A stretch of 64,000 nucleotides of DNA from Kitasatospora sp. NBC_00315 (lineage in GTDB: Bacteria; Actinomycetota; Actinomycetes; Streptomycetales; Streptomycetaceae): NCBI RefSeq assembly GCF_041435095.1, contig NZ_CP108025.1, positions 3,038,001 through 3,102,000 on the forward strand. Reading direction: 5' to 3'. The translations under genes were made by a program, and so were the position numbers. The notes beneath the pieces are model-generated. The model was not told where the DNA came from. It ran no database searches and saw nothing but the letters and a program-made list of their open reading frames with translations. Shown piece by piece: positions 7,889-17,476 of this stretch (positions are counted from its first letter, which is position 1; each line of letters starts with the position of its first letter).

Positions 7889-8413
7889 ATGGACACGCAC
7901 ACTCCCCCTGCCGCAGACGTCTCCTCCTCCCAGCCCGCCCGGCCGGAGGAGGAGACGCCCTGGCTCACCGCCCGGGAGCAGCAGCTCTGGCGTGCCCACC
8001 TCGAGGTCAGCAAGCTGCTCGACTACCAGCTCGGGCGCGAGCTCCAGCCGCACGGCCTGGCCATCAACGACTACGAGATCCTGGTCGTGCTCTCCGAGGC
8101 TCCCGAACGGCGGATGCGGATGACCGACCTCGCCACCGCCACCCTGCAGTCCAAGAGCCGCCTCTCGCACCAGATCACCCGGATGGAGAGCGCCGGCCTG
8201 GTCCTGCGCCAGGACTGTCCGGGCGACCGCCGCGGCCTCTACGCCCACCTCACCGACCAGGGCTGGGAGACCATGCAGAAGGTCGCCCCCGACCACGTCC
8301 GCAGCGTCCGCTCCCACTTCATCGACCGCCTCACCCCGGACCAGATCGACGCCCTGTACGCGGCGCTGGGCCCTGTCGCGGAACACCTGCGCGACCTGCG
8401 CGGACGCGCCTGA
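7889..8413 (+). CDS. MarR-family transcriptional regulator (second)
   Basis: 174-aa winged-helix protein. The first 25 residues are a Pro/Ser/Glu-rich leader, then helices starting TAREQQLWRAHLEV, the HTH with MTDLATATLQSKSRLSHQIT, and a wing containing DCPGDRRGLYAHLTDQG. The CPGDRRG wing has a single Cys and an Arg pair typical of redox- or ligand-sensing MarR proteins, but one Cys alone does not prove redox sensing. The gene follows the AIM24 trio on the same strand but has its own promoter. It converges on meaB across a hairpin at 8442-8481. Confidence 0.88.
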   Translation: MDTHTPPAADVSSSQPARPEEETPWLTAREQQLWRAHLEVSKLLDYQLGRELQPHGLAINDYEILVVLSEAPERRMRMTDLATATLQSKSRLSHQITRMESAGLVLRQDCPGDRRGLYAHLTDQGWETMQKVAPDHVRSVRSHFIDRLTPDQIDALYAALGPVAEHLRDLRGRA

Positions 8414-8441
8414 GCCCCCGGCCGACCGGGCTGCGGGCACC

Positions 8442-8481
8442 GACGGGGGCGACGTTCCCCGACGAACCGCGAGCCCCCGTC
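8442..8481. terminator. Hairpin between marR and meaB
   Basis: GACGGGGGC (8442-8450) pairs with GCCCCCGTC (8473-8481) across a 22-nt loop, overlapping the meaB stop. Plausible bidirectional terminator of convergent genes. Confidence 0.5.
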
Positions 8482-9436
8482 AGGCGCCGGTGAGCCCGGT
8501 GACCAGCTGGTCGGCGGCGCCGTACGGGTCGAGCTCGCCTGCCACCACCCGCTGGGCCAGCGCGTCCAGCCGGCTGTCGCCGTGCAGGTCGCCGATCCGG
8601 GCCCGCAGCGCGGCCAGGGCGATGGCCTCGATCTCGTCGGCGGCCCGGCGGCGGCGGCGGACGGCGAGTTCGCCGTGTTCGGCCAGCCAGGCGCGGTGCT
8701 TCTCCAGGGTCTCGACCAGTTCGTCGATCCCCTCGCCGCGGGCCGCGACGGTCTTGACGATCGGCGGGCGCCAGGCACCGGCGTCCCGGGCCTCGCCGAG
8801 ACCCAGCATGTGGTTGAGCTCCCGGGCGGTCGCGTCGGCGCCGTCCCGGTCGGCCTTGTTGACCACGAAGACGTCGCCGATCTCCAGGATCCCGGCCTTC
8901 GCCGCCTGGATGCCGTCGCCCATGCCGGGGGCCAGCAGGACGACGGTGGTGTCCGCCTGCGCCGCGATCTCCACCTCGGACTGCCCGACCCCGACCGTCT
9001 CGACCAGGATCACCTCGCACCCGGCCGCGTCCAGCACGCGCAGCGCCTGCGGGGCGGTCCAGGAGAGCCCGCCGAGGTGGCCGCGGGTGGCCATCGAGCG
9101 GATGAAGACCTCCGGGTCGGTGGCGTGCTCCTGCATCCGGACCCGGTCGCCGAGCAGCGCGCCGCCCGAGAACGGCGAGGACGGGTCCACGGCCAGCACC
9201 CCGACCCGCCTGCCGAGCCGGCGGTAGGCCGAGACGAGCGCCGAGGTCGAGGTGGACTTGCCGACACCGGGCGAACCCGTCAGCCCCACGGTGTACGCCT
9301 GCCCGGTGTACGGGGCGAGCGCGGCCATCGCCTCGCGCAGCTGCGGGGCGGCGTTCTCGACCAGCGAGATCAGCCGGGCCACCGCGCGCGGGCGGCCTGC
9401 CCGGGCCTGCTCGACCAGCGTCGGGACATCGACCAT
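8480..9436 (-). CDS. meaB: G-protein chaperone MeaB for B12-dependent acyl-CoA mutases
   Basis: 318-aa SIMIBI-class GTPase that protects and reactivates adenosylcobalamin-dependent mutases such as methylmalonyl- or isobutyryl-CoA mutase. The P-loop GSPGVGKST is at residues 54-62, DPSSPFSGGALLGDR and ETVGVGQSE follow as switch and Walker B regions, and NKADRDGAD is the guanine-specificity motif. The C-terminal dimerisation helices contain RRRRRAADEIEAI. Length fits the MeaB/ArgK family. It lies downstream of the thiolase gene on the same strand but is separated from it by a strong hairpin at 9484-9518. Its likely clients include IcmA, encoded 8 kb away. Confidence 0.94.
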   Translation of the reverse strand: MVDVPTLVEQARAGRPRAVARLISLVENAAPQLREAMAALAPYTGQAYTVGLTGSPGVGKSTSTSALVSAYRRLGRRVGVLAVDPSSPFSGGALLGDRVRMQEHATDPEVFIRSMATRGHLGGLSWTAPQALRVLDAAGCEVILVETVGVGQSEVEIAAQADTTVVLLAPGMGDGIQAAKAGILEIGDVFVVNKADRDGADATARELNHMLGLGEARDAGAWRPPIVKTVAARGEGIDELVETLEKHRAWLAEHGELAVRRRRRAADEIEAIALAALRARIGDLHGDSRLDALAQRVVAGELDPYGAADQLVTGLTGA

Positions 9437-9483
9437 CAGGGCACTCCTCGATCGGGCTGCGGGTCTCGCCGCCGAAGACGGGT

Positions 9484-9518
9484 GGGCTGCGGACCGGTGG
9501 GTGTCCGGTCCGCAGCCC
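9484..9518 (-). terminator. Hairpin terminator after the thiolase gene
   Basis: Perfect 14-bp stem (9484-9497 with 9505-9518) and a 7-nt loop, between the thiolase stop and meaB start. It suggests meaB is not simply read through from the thiolase promoter. Confidence 0.8.
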
Positions 9519-9546
9519 AGAGGCTACGTCAGGCTCTCGCGCCCGG

Positions 9547-10758
9547 TCAGGCGCCGCCGGAGCCCTGCTCGCGGGGGACTCGGACGATCAGCGCGTCGCC
9601 CTGCCCGCCGCCGCCGCACAGCGCGGCCGCGCCGGTGCCGCCGCCGCGCCGCTGCAGCTCCAGCGCGAGGTGCAGCACCACGCGGGCGCCGGACATCCCG
9701 ATCGGGTGGCCGAGCGCGATGGCGCCGCCGTTGACGTTGACCTTCTCCTCGGTGACCCCGAGGTCCTTCATCGACTGGTACGCGACGGCGGCGAAGGCCT
9801 CGTTGATCTCGATCAGGTCGAGGTCGCCGACGGCGATGCCCTCCTTGGCGACCGCGTGCAGGATCGCGTTGGACGGCTGCGACTGCAGCGAGTTGTCCGG
9901 GCCCGCCACGTTGCCGTGGGCGCCGATCTCGGCGATCCAGCTCAGGCCCAGCTCCTCGGCCTTGGCCCGGCTCATCACGACCACCGCGGCGGCGCCGTCG
10001 GAGATCTGCGAGGAGGTGCCGGCGGTGATCGTGCCGTCGCGGGTGAAGGCGGGGCGCAGCTTGCCCAGGGTCTCGGCGGTGGTCTCGGCCCGGATGCCCT
10101 CGTCCTGGCTGAGAACGACCGGCTCGCCCCTGCGCTGGGGGATCTCGACCGGGACGATCTCGGCGTCGAAGACGCCGTTCTTCTGGGCGGCGGCGGCCCG
10201 CTGGTGGGACCGGGCCGCGATCTCGTCCTGGACGTCGCGCGGGATGCCGAGGCGGGTGTTGTGCTTCTCGGTCGACTCGCCCATCGGGATGTTCTCGAAG
10301 GCGTCGGTGAGGCCGTCGTACGCCATCGCGTCGAGCATCTCGATCGCGCCGTACTTGTACCCCTCGCGGGACTTGGGCAGCAGGTGCGGGGCGTTGGTCA
10401 TCGACTCCTGGCCGCCGGCCACCACGATGTCGAACTCGCCGGCGCGGATCAGCTGGTCGGCGAGCGCGATGGCGTCCAGACCGGAGAGACAGACCTTGTT
10501 GATGGTCAGCGCCGGGACGTTCATCGGGATGCCGGCCTTGACCGCGGCCTGACGGGCGGGGATCTGGCCGGCGCCGGCCTGCAGCACCTGGCCCATGATC
10601 ACGTACTGGACCTGCTCGCCCGTGATGCCGGCCCGCTCGACGGCCGCCTTGATCGCGAACCCGCCGAGGTCGGCGCCGGAGAAGCCCTTGAGCGAGCCGA
10701 GCAGCCGGCCCATCGGGGTACGGGCACCTGCAACGATCACAGAGGTGGTGTTGGTCAT
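9547..10758 (-). CDS. Acetyl-CoA C-acetyltransferase (thiolase)
   Basis: 403-aa thiolase that condenses two acetyl-CoA to acetoacetyl-CoA or cleaves the reverse. The nucleophilic Cys90 lies in INKVCLSG, the second motif NEAFA follows late in the protein, and the C-terminal active-site Cys lies in [23 protein letters not shown] provides the conserved His. Length fits biosynthetic thiolases. It is divergent from methylmalonyl-CoA epimerase, and with the 3-hydroxybutyryl-CoA dehydrogenase at 32611 it could supply butyryl-CoA/ethylmalonyl-CoA precursors. The C-terminus carries an extra REQGSGGA tail. Confidence 0.94.
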   Translation of the reverse strand: MTNTTSVIVAGARTPMGRLLGSLKGFSGADLGGFAIKAAVERAGITGEQVQYVIMGQVLQAGAGQIPARQAAVKAGIPMNVPALTINKVCLSGLDAIALADQLIRAGEFDIVVAGGQESMTNAPHLLPKSREGYKYGAIEMLDAMAYDGLTDAFENIPMGESTEKHNTRLGIPRDVQDEIAARSHQRAAAAQKNGVFDAEIVPVEIPQRRGEPVVLSQDEGIRAETTAETLGKLRPAFTRDGTITAGTSSQISDGAAAVVVMSRAKAEELGLSWIAEIGAHGNVAGPDNSLQSQPSNAILHAVAKEGIAVGDLDLIEINEAFAAVAYQSMKDLGVTEEKVNVNGGAIALGHPIGMSGARVVLHLALELQRRGGGTGAAALCGGGGQGDALIVRVPREQGSGGA

Positions 10759-11060
10759 GGGACGGGCCCCTTCGCACGTCGTGGCCAGGTCTGAGGATTG
10801 CGCTCAATGTACTGACCCGTAAGCCCTCCGTCACCGGACCGAAGGTGTGATCAGGGGCACTGGCACTGTCCGGTCGACACCGTGTCGGCCCGGCCCGGCC
10901 GGACCACCGCCGACCGACCGTCCCGGCCGGGCACGGCGAGGTGCCGAACCGGACTGTGAGCAGGCTCGCACGCGCCACCCTGGCGCCGGTGGGGCGGATG
11001 CGCTGCACTGTGGGAGCTGACCCGTCCCACCACCCTTCCGCCCCGCCCTGGAGGCCCGCA
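10759..11060. promoter_or_regulatory. Divergent promoter region with palindrome between thiolase and epimerase
   Basis: 302 bp with no gene. The notable element is CGACACCGTGTCG at 10875-10887, a 6-bp-arm palindrome around one central base, placed between two divergent acyl-CoA genes and thus a candidate shared operator. Core promoter elements are not clear. The epimerase Shine-Dalgarno GGAGG is at 11050-11054. Confidence 0.45.
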
Positions 11061-11492
11061 GTGCTGACCCGCATCGACCACATCGGCATCGCCTGCTTCG
11101 ACCTCGACAAGACGGTCGAGTTCTACCGCGCCACGTACGGCTTCGAGGTGTTCCACAGTGAGGTCAACGAGGAGCAGGGGGTGCGCGAGGCGATGCTGAA
11201 GATCAACGACACCGGCGACGGCGGCGCGTCCTACCTGCAGCTGCTGGAGCCCACCCGGGAGGACTCGACGGTCGCCAAGTGGCTGGCCAAGAACGGCGAG
11301 GGCGTGCACCACATCGCCTTCGGCACCGCGGACGTCGACGCGGACTCCGCCGACATCCGGGACAAGGGCGTCCGGGTGCTGTACGAGGAGCCGCGGATCG
11401 GCTCGATGGGCTCGCGGATCACCTTTCTGCACCCGAAGGACTGCGGCGGCGTGCTGACCGAGCTGGTCACCTCGGCCGCCACCGGGCACTGA
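11061..11492 (+). CDS. mce: Methylmalonyl-CoA epimerase
   Basis: 143-aa vicinal-oxygen-chelate protein that interconverts (2R)- and (2S)-methylmalonyl-CoA, feeding polyketide extender units and propionate metabolism. It starts at GTG 11061 with GGAGG at 11050-11054, 6 nt away. VOC features: metal-ligand His in RIDHIGIACFD, the paired His in GVHHIAFGT, the C-terminal Glu in GVLTELV, and HPKDCGG. Length is typical. It lies just upstream of scy on the same strand, but a hairpin at 11504-11527 and 0.5 kb separate them. Confidence 0.93.
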   Translation: MLTRIDHIGIACFDLDKTVEFYRATYGFEVFHSEVNEEQGVREAMLKINDTGDGGASYLQLLEPTREDSTVAKWLAKNGEGVHHIAFGTADVDADSADIRDKGVRVLYEEPRIGSMGSRITFLHPKDCGGVLTELVTSAATGH

Positions 11493-11503
11493 GCCGGGCC
11501 CTC

Positions 11504-11527
11504 GGCGGCGCCCGCCACGGCGCCGCC
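11504..11527 (+). terminator. Hairpin terminator after the epimerase gene
   Basis: GGCGGCGCC (11504-11512) pairs with GGCGCCGCC (11519-11527) over a 6-nt loop, 12 nt after the stop codon. Confidence 0.65.
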
Positions 11528-11996
11528 GGACCGTCCCCGGACACCGGGGTGACCGGCCGGTAACGTGGCCGGTCGGCCGGAAAAGGCGGACGTGGCCATT
11601 CCCCCGACGTGCGCGACCACTACAATGCCCAGGTGCGCGAAGACTTCGGGGAGGACGAGGTCTGCCGGGCACGGCCGAAAGCGGGTCAGGCCGGTCGACC
11701 ACCGGTCTGTCGCGTGGCCGGGGGAGTCCACGACGCGGGCGCGACCGGACGGTCGCGGCCCGGATCTGTCACCATTCCCCACAGGCAGGAGTTCGCCCAG
11801 GAGTCCACCCGGACGGCGGAGCGCGGAAGCACCGCGCGCCATCGGCCAGGACTCCGACCGTGGCGGACGACCCCAGCACGACAGGGGGCGTCCACCGGCC
11901 GCGGATGCAAGGACCAGTCGGACCGGACCCCGGACACCATCGGGCAACCGGACGGCCGGGTCGAGGACGCGACCAGGAGATGGATGGGACCGCGGA
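11528..11996 (+). promoter_or_regulatory. scy upstream region
   Basis: About 470 bp between the mce terminator and scy. The frame of scy stays open back to 11565, but the sequence there does not resemble Scy, so I treat it as noncoding. TACAAT at 11621-11626 is the best -10 candidate and would give a leader of about 360 nt. An 8-bp inverted repeat, GACCGGCC (11551-11558) and GGCCGGTC (11567-11574), lies upstream of it. No good -35 is visible. Confidence 0.45.
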
Positions 11997-14900
11997 GTGC
12001 GGGGCTACGACCGCTACGAGGCTGACGATCACCTCTCCCAGTTCGAGGCCGACATGGATCGGACTCGCAAGGAGCGGGACAAGGCCGTCGAGCATGCCGA
12101 GGACCTCGCCTACCAGGTGGAGGTGCTCCGGGCCAAGCTGCACGAATCCCGTCGGCAGCTCTCTCAGCCGCGCGCCTTCGACTCCGCCTCCGGCCAGGCC
12201 GAGCAGCTCCTGCGCAACGCCGAGATGCAGGCCCAGCAGCTGCGCGCGGACGCCGAACGCCAGCTGCGCGAGTCCCAGGCGGCCACCCAGCGGCTGATGG
12301 CCGAGGCCGCCGACCGCACCGCGCGGCTGGAGGCCGAGCTCGCCGACCGCCGCCGCCAGCTCGACGCCGAGCTCACCGAGCTGCGCCGCAGCGCCGAGCG
12401 GCACGTCAACGAGAACGTCTCCTGGGCCGAGCAGACCAGGGCGGGCACCGAGCAGGAGGCCCAGCGCCTGTTGCAGGAGTCGCGCGCCGAGGCCGACCGG
12501 CTGATCGCCGCCGCCCGCGCCGAGGCCGTCGCGCTCTCCGACCACGCCCGGGCGCAGACCGCCGCCGATGTGGACGCCGCCCGCGGTGAGGCCCAGGCCG
12601 CCGCCGAGGCCGCGCTGCACCGCGCGCAGACCGACGCCGAACGCCTGCTGCGCGCCGCCTCCGAGCATGCCCAGCAGGCCAGCGCGCAGGCCGAGGAGAT
12701 GCGCGGCACCGCCGCCAACGAGGCTCAGCAGCAGCTCGCCGGCGCCCAGGCCGCCGCCGAGCAGCAGCTGGCCGCCGCGCAGGCCGAGATCGGCCGGCTC
12801 AAGCAGCAGGTCGTCGCCGACCAGGCCCGCGCGGCCGAGGCGCTGGCCCAGGCCCAGGCCGAGATAGAGCGGCTGCGTGCCGAGGCCCTGGCCGAGGCCG
12901 AGCGGGCCCGCCAGGAGGCGGTCGAGCTGCGCGCCCGGGCCGAGCAGGCCGCCGAGCAGCTCCAGGCCGACGCCGAGGCGGCCGCCGAGCGGCTGGTCGC
13001 CGGTGGTGAGGCCGCCAGCGAGCAGCGCTCGCAGACCGCCCGGGCCGAGATCGCCCGGATGGTCGCCAACGCCACCAGGGAGACCGAGCGGATCAAGGCC
13101 GAGGCGGCCACCGCCAAGGCCGAGGCGGAGGCGGCCAGGGCCGCCGCCGCCGAGGAGAGCGAGCGGCTGCGCGGCGCCGCCCAGAGTGTGGCGACCCAGC
13201 TCCGCGAGGAGGCCGAGGCCGCCATCGCCGAGCTGCGGGCCGGCGCCGAGCGCGAGGCCGCCGACCTGCGGGCCCAGGCCGAGACCGGGGCCGAGCAGCT
13301 GCGCCGCGAGGCGCAGGAGGCGGGCCGGGCCGAGGGCGCCAAGGACGCCACCGTGCACCTCGCCAAGGCCGCCAAGACCGCCGAGGAGGTCCTCGGCCGC
13401 GCCGACCAGGACGCCGAGACCGCCCGGGGCGAGGCCGCCGCCGAGGCCGAGCGGATTCTGTCCTCGGCCGCCGCCGAGGCCGAGCTGCTCCGCGAGCAGG
13501 CCCGGGCCGCTGTCGAGCAGGCCCAGAACGCCGCCCTCGACGACGCCGCCGGCATCCGCGAGCGGGTCCAGCAGATGCAGGACGAGGCCGCCCGGATGCG
13601 CGCGGAGGCCGAGGAGCTGCGCGCCCACGCCGCGGCCGAGGCCGAGCGGGTCCGCGGCGAGGCCCGCCGCCAGGCCGTACTGCAGATCGAGGAGTCGGCG
13701 AAGAACGCCGAGGAGCTCCTCACCCGTGCCAAGACCGACGCGGACGAGCTGCGCGCCGGCGCGGCCGGCGAGGTCGAACGGCTGCGGACGCAGGCCAAGG
13801 AGCAGGCCGCCGAGACGCAGGGCCGCGCCGAGCAGACGCTCACCCGGGCCCGCGCCGAGGCCGAGAAGCTCAACGCCGCCGCCGAGCAGCAGCACCGGGA
13901 CGCGGTGGCCGCCGCCAAGGCCGCCGCCGCGGAGAACCGGGCGGCCGCCGAGCGTGAGACCGGCGAACTGCGGCGCGAGGCCACCGAGTTCGACCAGCGG
14001 GTGCGGGCCGAGGCCGAGGCCGCCGCGAGCGCGCTCCGGGCCGAGGCACAGGCCACCGCGCAGGCCGTCCGGGAGAACGCGGACGCCGACGCCGGGCGAC
14101 TGCGGGCCGAGACCGACGCCGAACTGGCCCGCCTGCGCGGGGAGGCCGAGGCGGCCGCCGACGCCCTGCGCGAGGAGAGCCGCCGGGCGTACGAGGAGGC
14201 CGCCGTCGGCCTGCGGCTCGAACAGGAGCGGACCGCCGAGGAGCTGGCCGCCGCCCAGGCCGCCCACGAGCGGGCGGAGGCCGTCGCCGCCGAACTGGCC
14301 GAGCGCACCGCCGCCGAGGCCGCCGCCCTCCGGGAGGCCGCCGAGGCCGAGGCCGGCCGGCTGCGCACCGAGGCCGCCGAGCAGTCGGCGGCCGCCGAGG
14401 CCGCCGCCCAGGAGCAGCTGGCCGCCGCGCGGAACGCCGCTCAGACCCTCCGGCAGGAGGCCGCGCAGGCACTGGCCGCCGCGAAGGAGCAGGCCGCCGA
14501 GATCGCGGCCGCGGCCGTGGCGGACGCCGAGGCCGCCCGGAGCGCCGCCGAGCAGGAGCTCGGGGAGGCACAGGAACGTGCCGCCGCGCTCGCCGCCGAG
14601 TCGTCGGCAGCCGCCGAGGCCACCAGGACCGAGGCCGCCGGCCGGCTGGACCGCGCCACGGCCGAGGCCGAGGAGCTGACCGCGGACGCCGCCCGCCGGG
14701 CCGCCGCCCTGGTCTCCGAGGCGGAGGACCAGGCCGCCGAGGTCCGCCAGTCCGTCGCGGGCATGCACGAGTCGGCCTCCCAGCAGGTCGCCGAGCTGCT
14801 GTCGACCGCCGAGCGCGAGGCCGCCGAGGTCAGGGAACTGGCCGCGCTGGAGAGCACCGAACTGCGCGACGTCGCCGGGCGCGAGAGCGCCGAACTGCGG

Positions 14901-16430
14901 GCCATCGCCGAGCGCGAGAGCGCCGCGCTGCGGGCCGCCGCCACCGCCGAGGCCGAGGAGCTGCGCGAGCGCACCGGGCTGGAGACGAGCGCCGAGCGCG
15001 AGGCCACCGAGGCCGAGCTCGGCCGGCTGCGCGCCGAGGCGCAGGCGTACGACGGGCGGCTTCGCGCCGAGGCCGAGGCCGAACTGCGGGGGGCCCGGGA
15101 GGCCGCCGAGCGGCAGCGCTCCGAGAGCGACGCGCTCGCCCGGCGCACGCTGGTGGACGCCGAGGAGCGGGCCGCCGCCACGATCGCCGAGGTGGAGGAG
15201 CTCGCGGCCGGTCTGCGCTCCGAGGCCGAGGAGTACGCCCTGGCGACCCGGTCGCTGGCGGACGACTACGACGGCGCCACCCGGGCCCGTGCCGAGGGGT
15301 ACGACCGGGACGTGCGCGAGCAGGCCGAGCAGTTCGACCGGGCGACCCGCGAGCGGGCGAAGTCCGTTCTGGAGAAGGCCTTCGCGGACGCCGAGTCGCT
15401 CGGCGAGGACGCCCGGGCGACGGCGCTGGCCACCACCGCCGCGGCCGAGGAGCAGGCCGACGCGATGGTCGCGGCGGCGCGCAAGGAGTCCGACCGGCTG
15501 GTCGCGGTGGGCGAGGCGGCCGGACAGGCCGAGGTCGAGCGGGCCCGCGCCGACGCGGACGCGCTGCTCTCCGAGGCCCGCCGGGACGCCACCGCCGTCC
15601 GCGAGCGCGCCGAGGAACTGCGCGAGCGCACCGACTCCGAGGTCGAGGCACTGCACGAGCGGGCCCGCAAGGAGAACGCGCAGGCCATGAAGTCGGCCGG
15701 CGAGCGGGTGGACGCACTGGTGACGGCGGCCCAGGAGCAGCTGACCGAGGCCGAGGAGCTGGCCCTGGCGGCCGTCACCGAGGCCGAGGAGCGGGCCGCG
15801 GCGCTGGTCGCCGCCGCCGAGGAGCGGGCGGCCGAGCTGTCGTCGGAGGCTTCCGCGGAGGCCAGCAAGGTCCGGATCTCGGCGGTCCGCAAGGCCGAGG
15901 GGCTGCTGAAGGGCGCCGAGCAGAAGCTCGCCGACTCCACCGACCGCGCCGAGGCCCTGATCGCCAAGGCCGAGGCCAAGCTCGCCGCCGCCCAGGAGGA
16001 GGCCGAGGAGCAGATCGAGGCCGCCTCGGCGGAGGCCGAGAAGCGCCTGCGGGCGGCCGGCGAGAGCGCGGACGAGCAGATCGCGCTGGCCGCCGAGGAG
16101 GCGGAGCGCCTGCTCGACGACGCCCGGACCGAGGCGAAGCGGGTCACCGACGAGGGCCGCCGCGAACTGGACGAGCTGGTCCGGCGTCGCAAGGACATCA
16201 ACACCGAGATCTCCAGGGTGCAGGACGTGCTGTCCGCCCTGGAGGCCTTCGAGGCGCCGTCACCGGTCGCGCAGGCGAGCGGCGGCGGGGCCGGCGGGGG
16301 TACGGCCAACGGGGGACCGGGCAAGCAGAACAGCGGCTCCGGAGGCCGCGAAGGGGCGCCCAAGGCCGGTGCCGGAGTGGGCGCTCCCCGTTCGGGTGGC
16401 AATCGCTCCGGTGGCGCGCCACCCGATTGA
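11997..16430 (+). CDS. scy: Scy, large coiled-coil polarity protein (apical growth organiser)
   Basis: 1477-aa protein, almost all alpha-helical coiled coil. In streptomycetes Scy assembles with DivIVA and FilP at hyphal tips and controls tip number. It starts at GTG 11997, reading VRGYDRYEADDHLSQFEA, which matches the Scy N-terminus as I remember it; the Shine-Dalgarno is weak. After a short heptad segment comes an extremely long run of Ala/Glu/Arg-rich repeats (AEA-E-RLR-EA-A patterns), with short breaks near LATRSLADDYDGATRARAEGY. The end is a Gly/Ser/Asn-rich tail from about residue 1425. S. coelicolor Scy is, as I recall, about 1326 aa, so this copy is longer, probably through repeat expansion. 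filP follows 107 nt downstream. Confidence 0.92.
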   Translation: MRGYDRYEADDHLSQFEADMDRTRKERDKAVEHAEDLAYQVEVLRAKLHESRRQLSQPRAFDSASGQAEQLLRNAEMQAQQLRADAERQLRESQAATQRLMAEAADRTARLEAELADRRRQLDAELTELRRSAERHVNENVSWAEQTRAGTEQEAQRLLQESRAEADRLIAAARAEAVALSDHARAQTAADVDAARGEAQAAAEAALHRAQTDAERLLRAASEHAQQASAQAEEMRGTAANEAQQQLAGAQAAAEQQLAAAQAEIGRLKQQVVADQARAAEALAQAQAEIERLRAEALAEAERARQEAVELRARAEQAAEQLQADAEAAAERLVAGGEAASEQRSQTARAEIARMVANATRETERIKAEAATAKAEAEAARAAAAEESERLRGAAQSVATQLREEAEAAIAELRAGAEREAADLRAQAETGAEQLRREAQEAGRAEGAKDATVHLAKAAKTAEEVLGRADQDAETARGEAAAEAERILSSAAAEAELLREQARAAVEQAQNAALDDAAGIRERVQQMQDEAARMRAEAEELRAHAAAEAERVRGEARRQAVLQIEESAKNAEELLTRAKTDADELRAGAAGEVERLRTQAKEQAAETQGRAEQTLTRARAEAEKLNAAAEQQHRDAVAAAKAAAAENRAAAERETGELRREATEFDQRVRAEAEAAASALRAEAQATAQAVRENADADAGRLRAETDAELARLRGEAEAAADALREESRRAYEEAAVGLRLEQERTAEELAAAQAAHERAEAVAAELAERTAAEAAALREAAEAEAGRLRTEAAEQSAAAEAAAQEQLAAARNAAQTLRQEAAQALAAAKEQAAEIAAAAVADAEAARSAAEQELGEAQERAAALAAESSAAAEATRTEAAGRLDRATAEAEELTADAARRAAALVSEAEDQAAEVRQSVAGMHESASQQVAELLSTAEREAAEVRELAALESTELRDVAGRESAELRAIAERESAALRAAATAEAEELRERTGLETSAEREATEAELGRLRAEAQAYDGRLRAEAEAELRGAREAAERQRSESDALARRTLVDAEERAAATIAEVEELAAGLRSEAEEYALATRSLADDYDGATRARAEGYDRDVREQAEQFDRATRERAKSVLEKAFADAESLGEDARATALATTAAAEEQADAMVAAARKESDRLVAVGEAAGQAEVERARADADALLSEARRDATAVRERAEELRERTDSEVEALHERARKENAQAMKSAGERVDALVTAAQEQLTEAEELALAAVTEAEERAAALVAAAEERAAELSSEASAEASKVRISAVRKAEGLLKGAEQKLADSTDRAEALIAKAEAKLAAAQEEAEEQIEAASAEAEKRLRAAGESADEQIALAAEEAERLLDDARTEAKRVTDEGRRELDELVRRRKDINTEISRVQDVLSALEAFEAPSPVAQASGGGAGGGTANGGPGKQNSGSGGREGAPKAGAGVGAPRSGGNRSGGAPPD

Positions 16431-16537
16431 GCGGTCATTGTCCGCGAAGCATCGGCATTTCACCGATGACACTCCGGTAACGTGTCAGGATTCCCTCAAC
16501 CACCTCAGCGGTCTGACGACAGGAAGCCCAGAAACCC

Positions 16538-17467
16538 ATGAGCGACAGTCACTCCCCTCACGGCTTCGACCTGGTGCGCCGTGGGTACGAGCGTGCCCAG
16601 GTCGACGAGCGGATCACCAAGCTGGTGGCCGACCGTGACAGCGCCCTGACCCGCATCGGTGCGCTGGAGAAGCGCATCGAGGAGCTCCACCTGGAGACCC
16701 AGAGCGCGCAGGCCGCGGTCACCGAGTCCGAGCCCTCGTACGCCGGGCTCGGCGCGCGGGTGGAGAAGATCCTCCGCCTCGCCGAGGAGGAGGCCGCCGA
16801 CCTGCGCAACGAGGCGCACCGTGCGGCCGAGCAGCACCGCGAGCTGGCCGAGGCCGCCTCCCAGCAGGTGCGCACCGAGGCGGAGAACTACGCCAAGGAC
16901 CGCAAGGCCAAGGCCGAGGACGAGGGTCTGCGGATCGTCGATAAGGCCAAGAGCGACAGCGCCCAGCTGCGCGCCGAGGCGAACAAGGACGCGCAGACCA
17001 AGCGCGAGGAGGCGGACGCCCTCTTCGAGGACACCCGCACCAAGGCCGCCCAGGCCGCGCTGGAGTTCGAGACCAACCTGGCCAAGCGCCGCGAGCAGTC
17101 CGAGCGCGACCTGGCCGCCCGTCAGGCCAAGGCCGAGAAGCGCCTCGCCGAGATCGAGCACCGGGCGGAGCAGCTGCGCCTGGAGGCCGAGAAGCTCCGC
17201 ACCGACGCCGAGCGCCGCGCCCGCCAGACGGTCGAGACGGCCCAGCGCCAGTCCGAGGACATCGTGGCCGACGCGAACGCCAAGGCCGACCGGATCCGCA
17301 GCGAGTCCGAGCGCGAGCTGGCGGCGCTCACCAACCGCCGCGACAGCATCAACGCGCAGCTGACCAACGTGCGCGAGATGCTCGCCACGCTGACCGGCGC
17401 GGCCGTGGCCGCCGCCACGCTGCCGGCCGACGACGCCCTGGGCGTGCCGGCCCAGCAGTCGCGCTGA
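16538..17467 (+). CDS. filP: FilP, coiled-coil intermediate-filament-like cytoskeletal protein
   Basis: 309-aa protein beginning MSDSHSPHGFDLVRRGYERAQVDERITKLV. A short DivIVA-like N-terminal segment (FDLVRRGYERAQVD) leads into a continuous coiled coil to about residue 275, then a short Ala-rich tail. FilP forms filaments that stiffen hyphae and interact with DivIVA and Scy. Length is essentially that of S. coelicolor FilP. Together with scy immediately upstream, it is the clearest taxonomic marker in the window. The gene is closed by a strong terminator at 17477-17512. Confidence 0.95.
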   Translation: MSDSHSPHGFDLVRRGYERAQVDERITKLVADRDSALTRIGALEKRIEELHLETQSAQAAVTESEPSYAGLGARVEKILRLAEEEAADLRNEAHRAAEQHRELAEAASQQVRTEAENYAKDRKAKAEDEGLRIVDKAKSDSAQLRAEANKDAQTKREEADALFEDTRTKAAQAALEFETNLAKRREQSERDLAARQAKAEKRLAEIEHRAEQLRLEAEKLRTDAERRARQTVETAQRQSEDIVADANAKADRIRSESERELAALTNRRDSINAQLTNVREMLATLTGAAVAAATLPADDALGVPAQQSR

Positions 17468-17476
17468 CACGCCGCC

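Noticed and set aside
11565..11996. Longer N-terminus of Scy from an upstream ATG
   Set aside because: The added sequence is Pro/Arg/Thr-rich, contains promoter-like DNA, and the Scy family starts at the conserved RGYDR.
11769..15656. Open frame of about 1295 codons on the minus strand across scy
   Set aside because: It is the complement of a highly biased Ala/Glu/Arg repeat gene. Its product is an unnatural Leu/Gly run with no domain, and scy is well supported.
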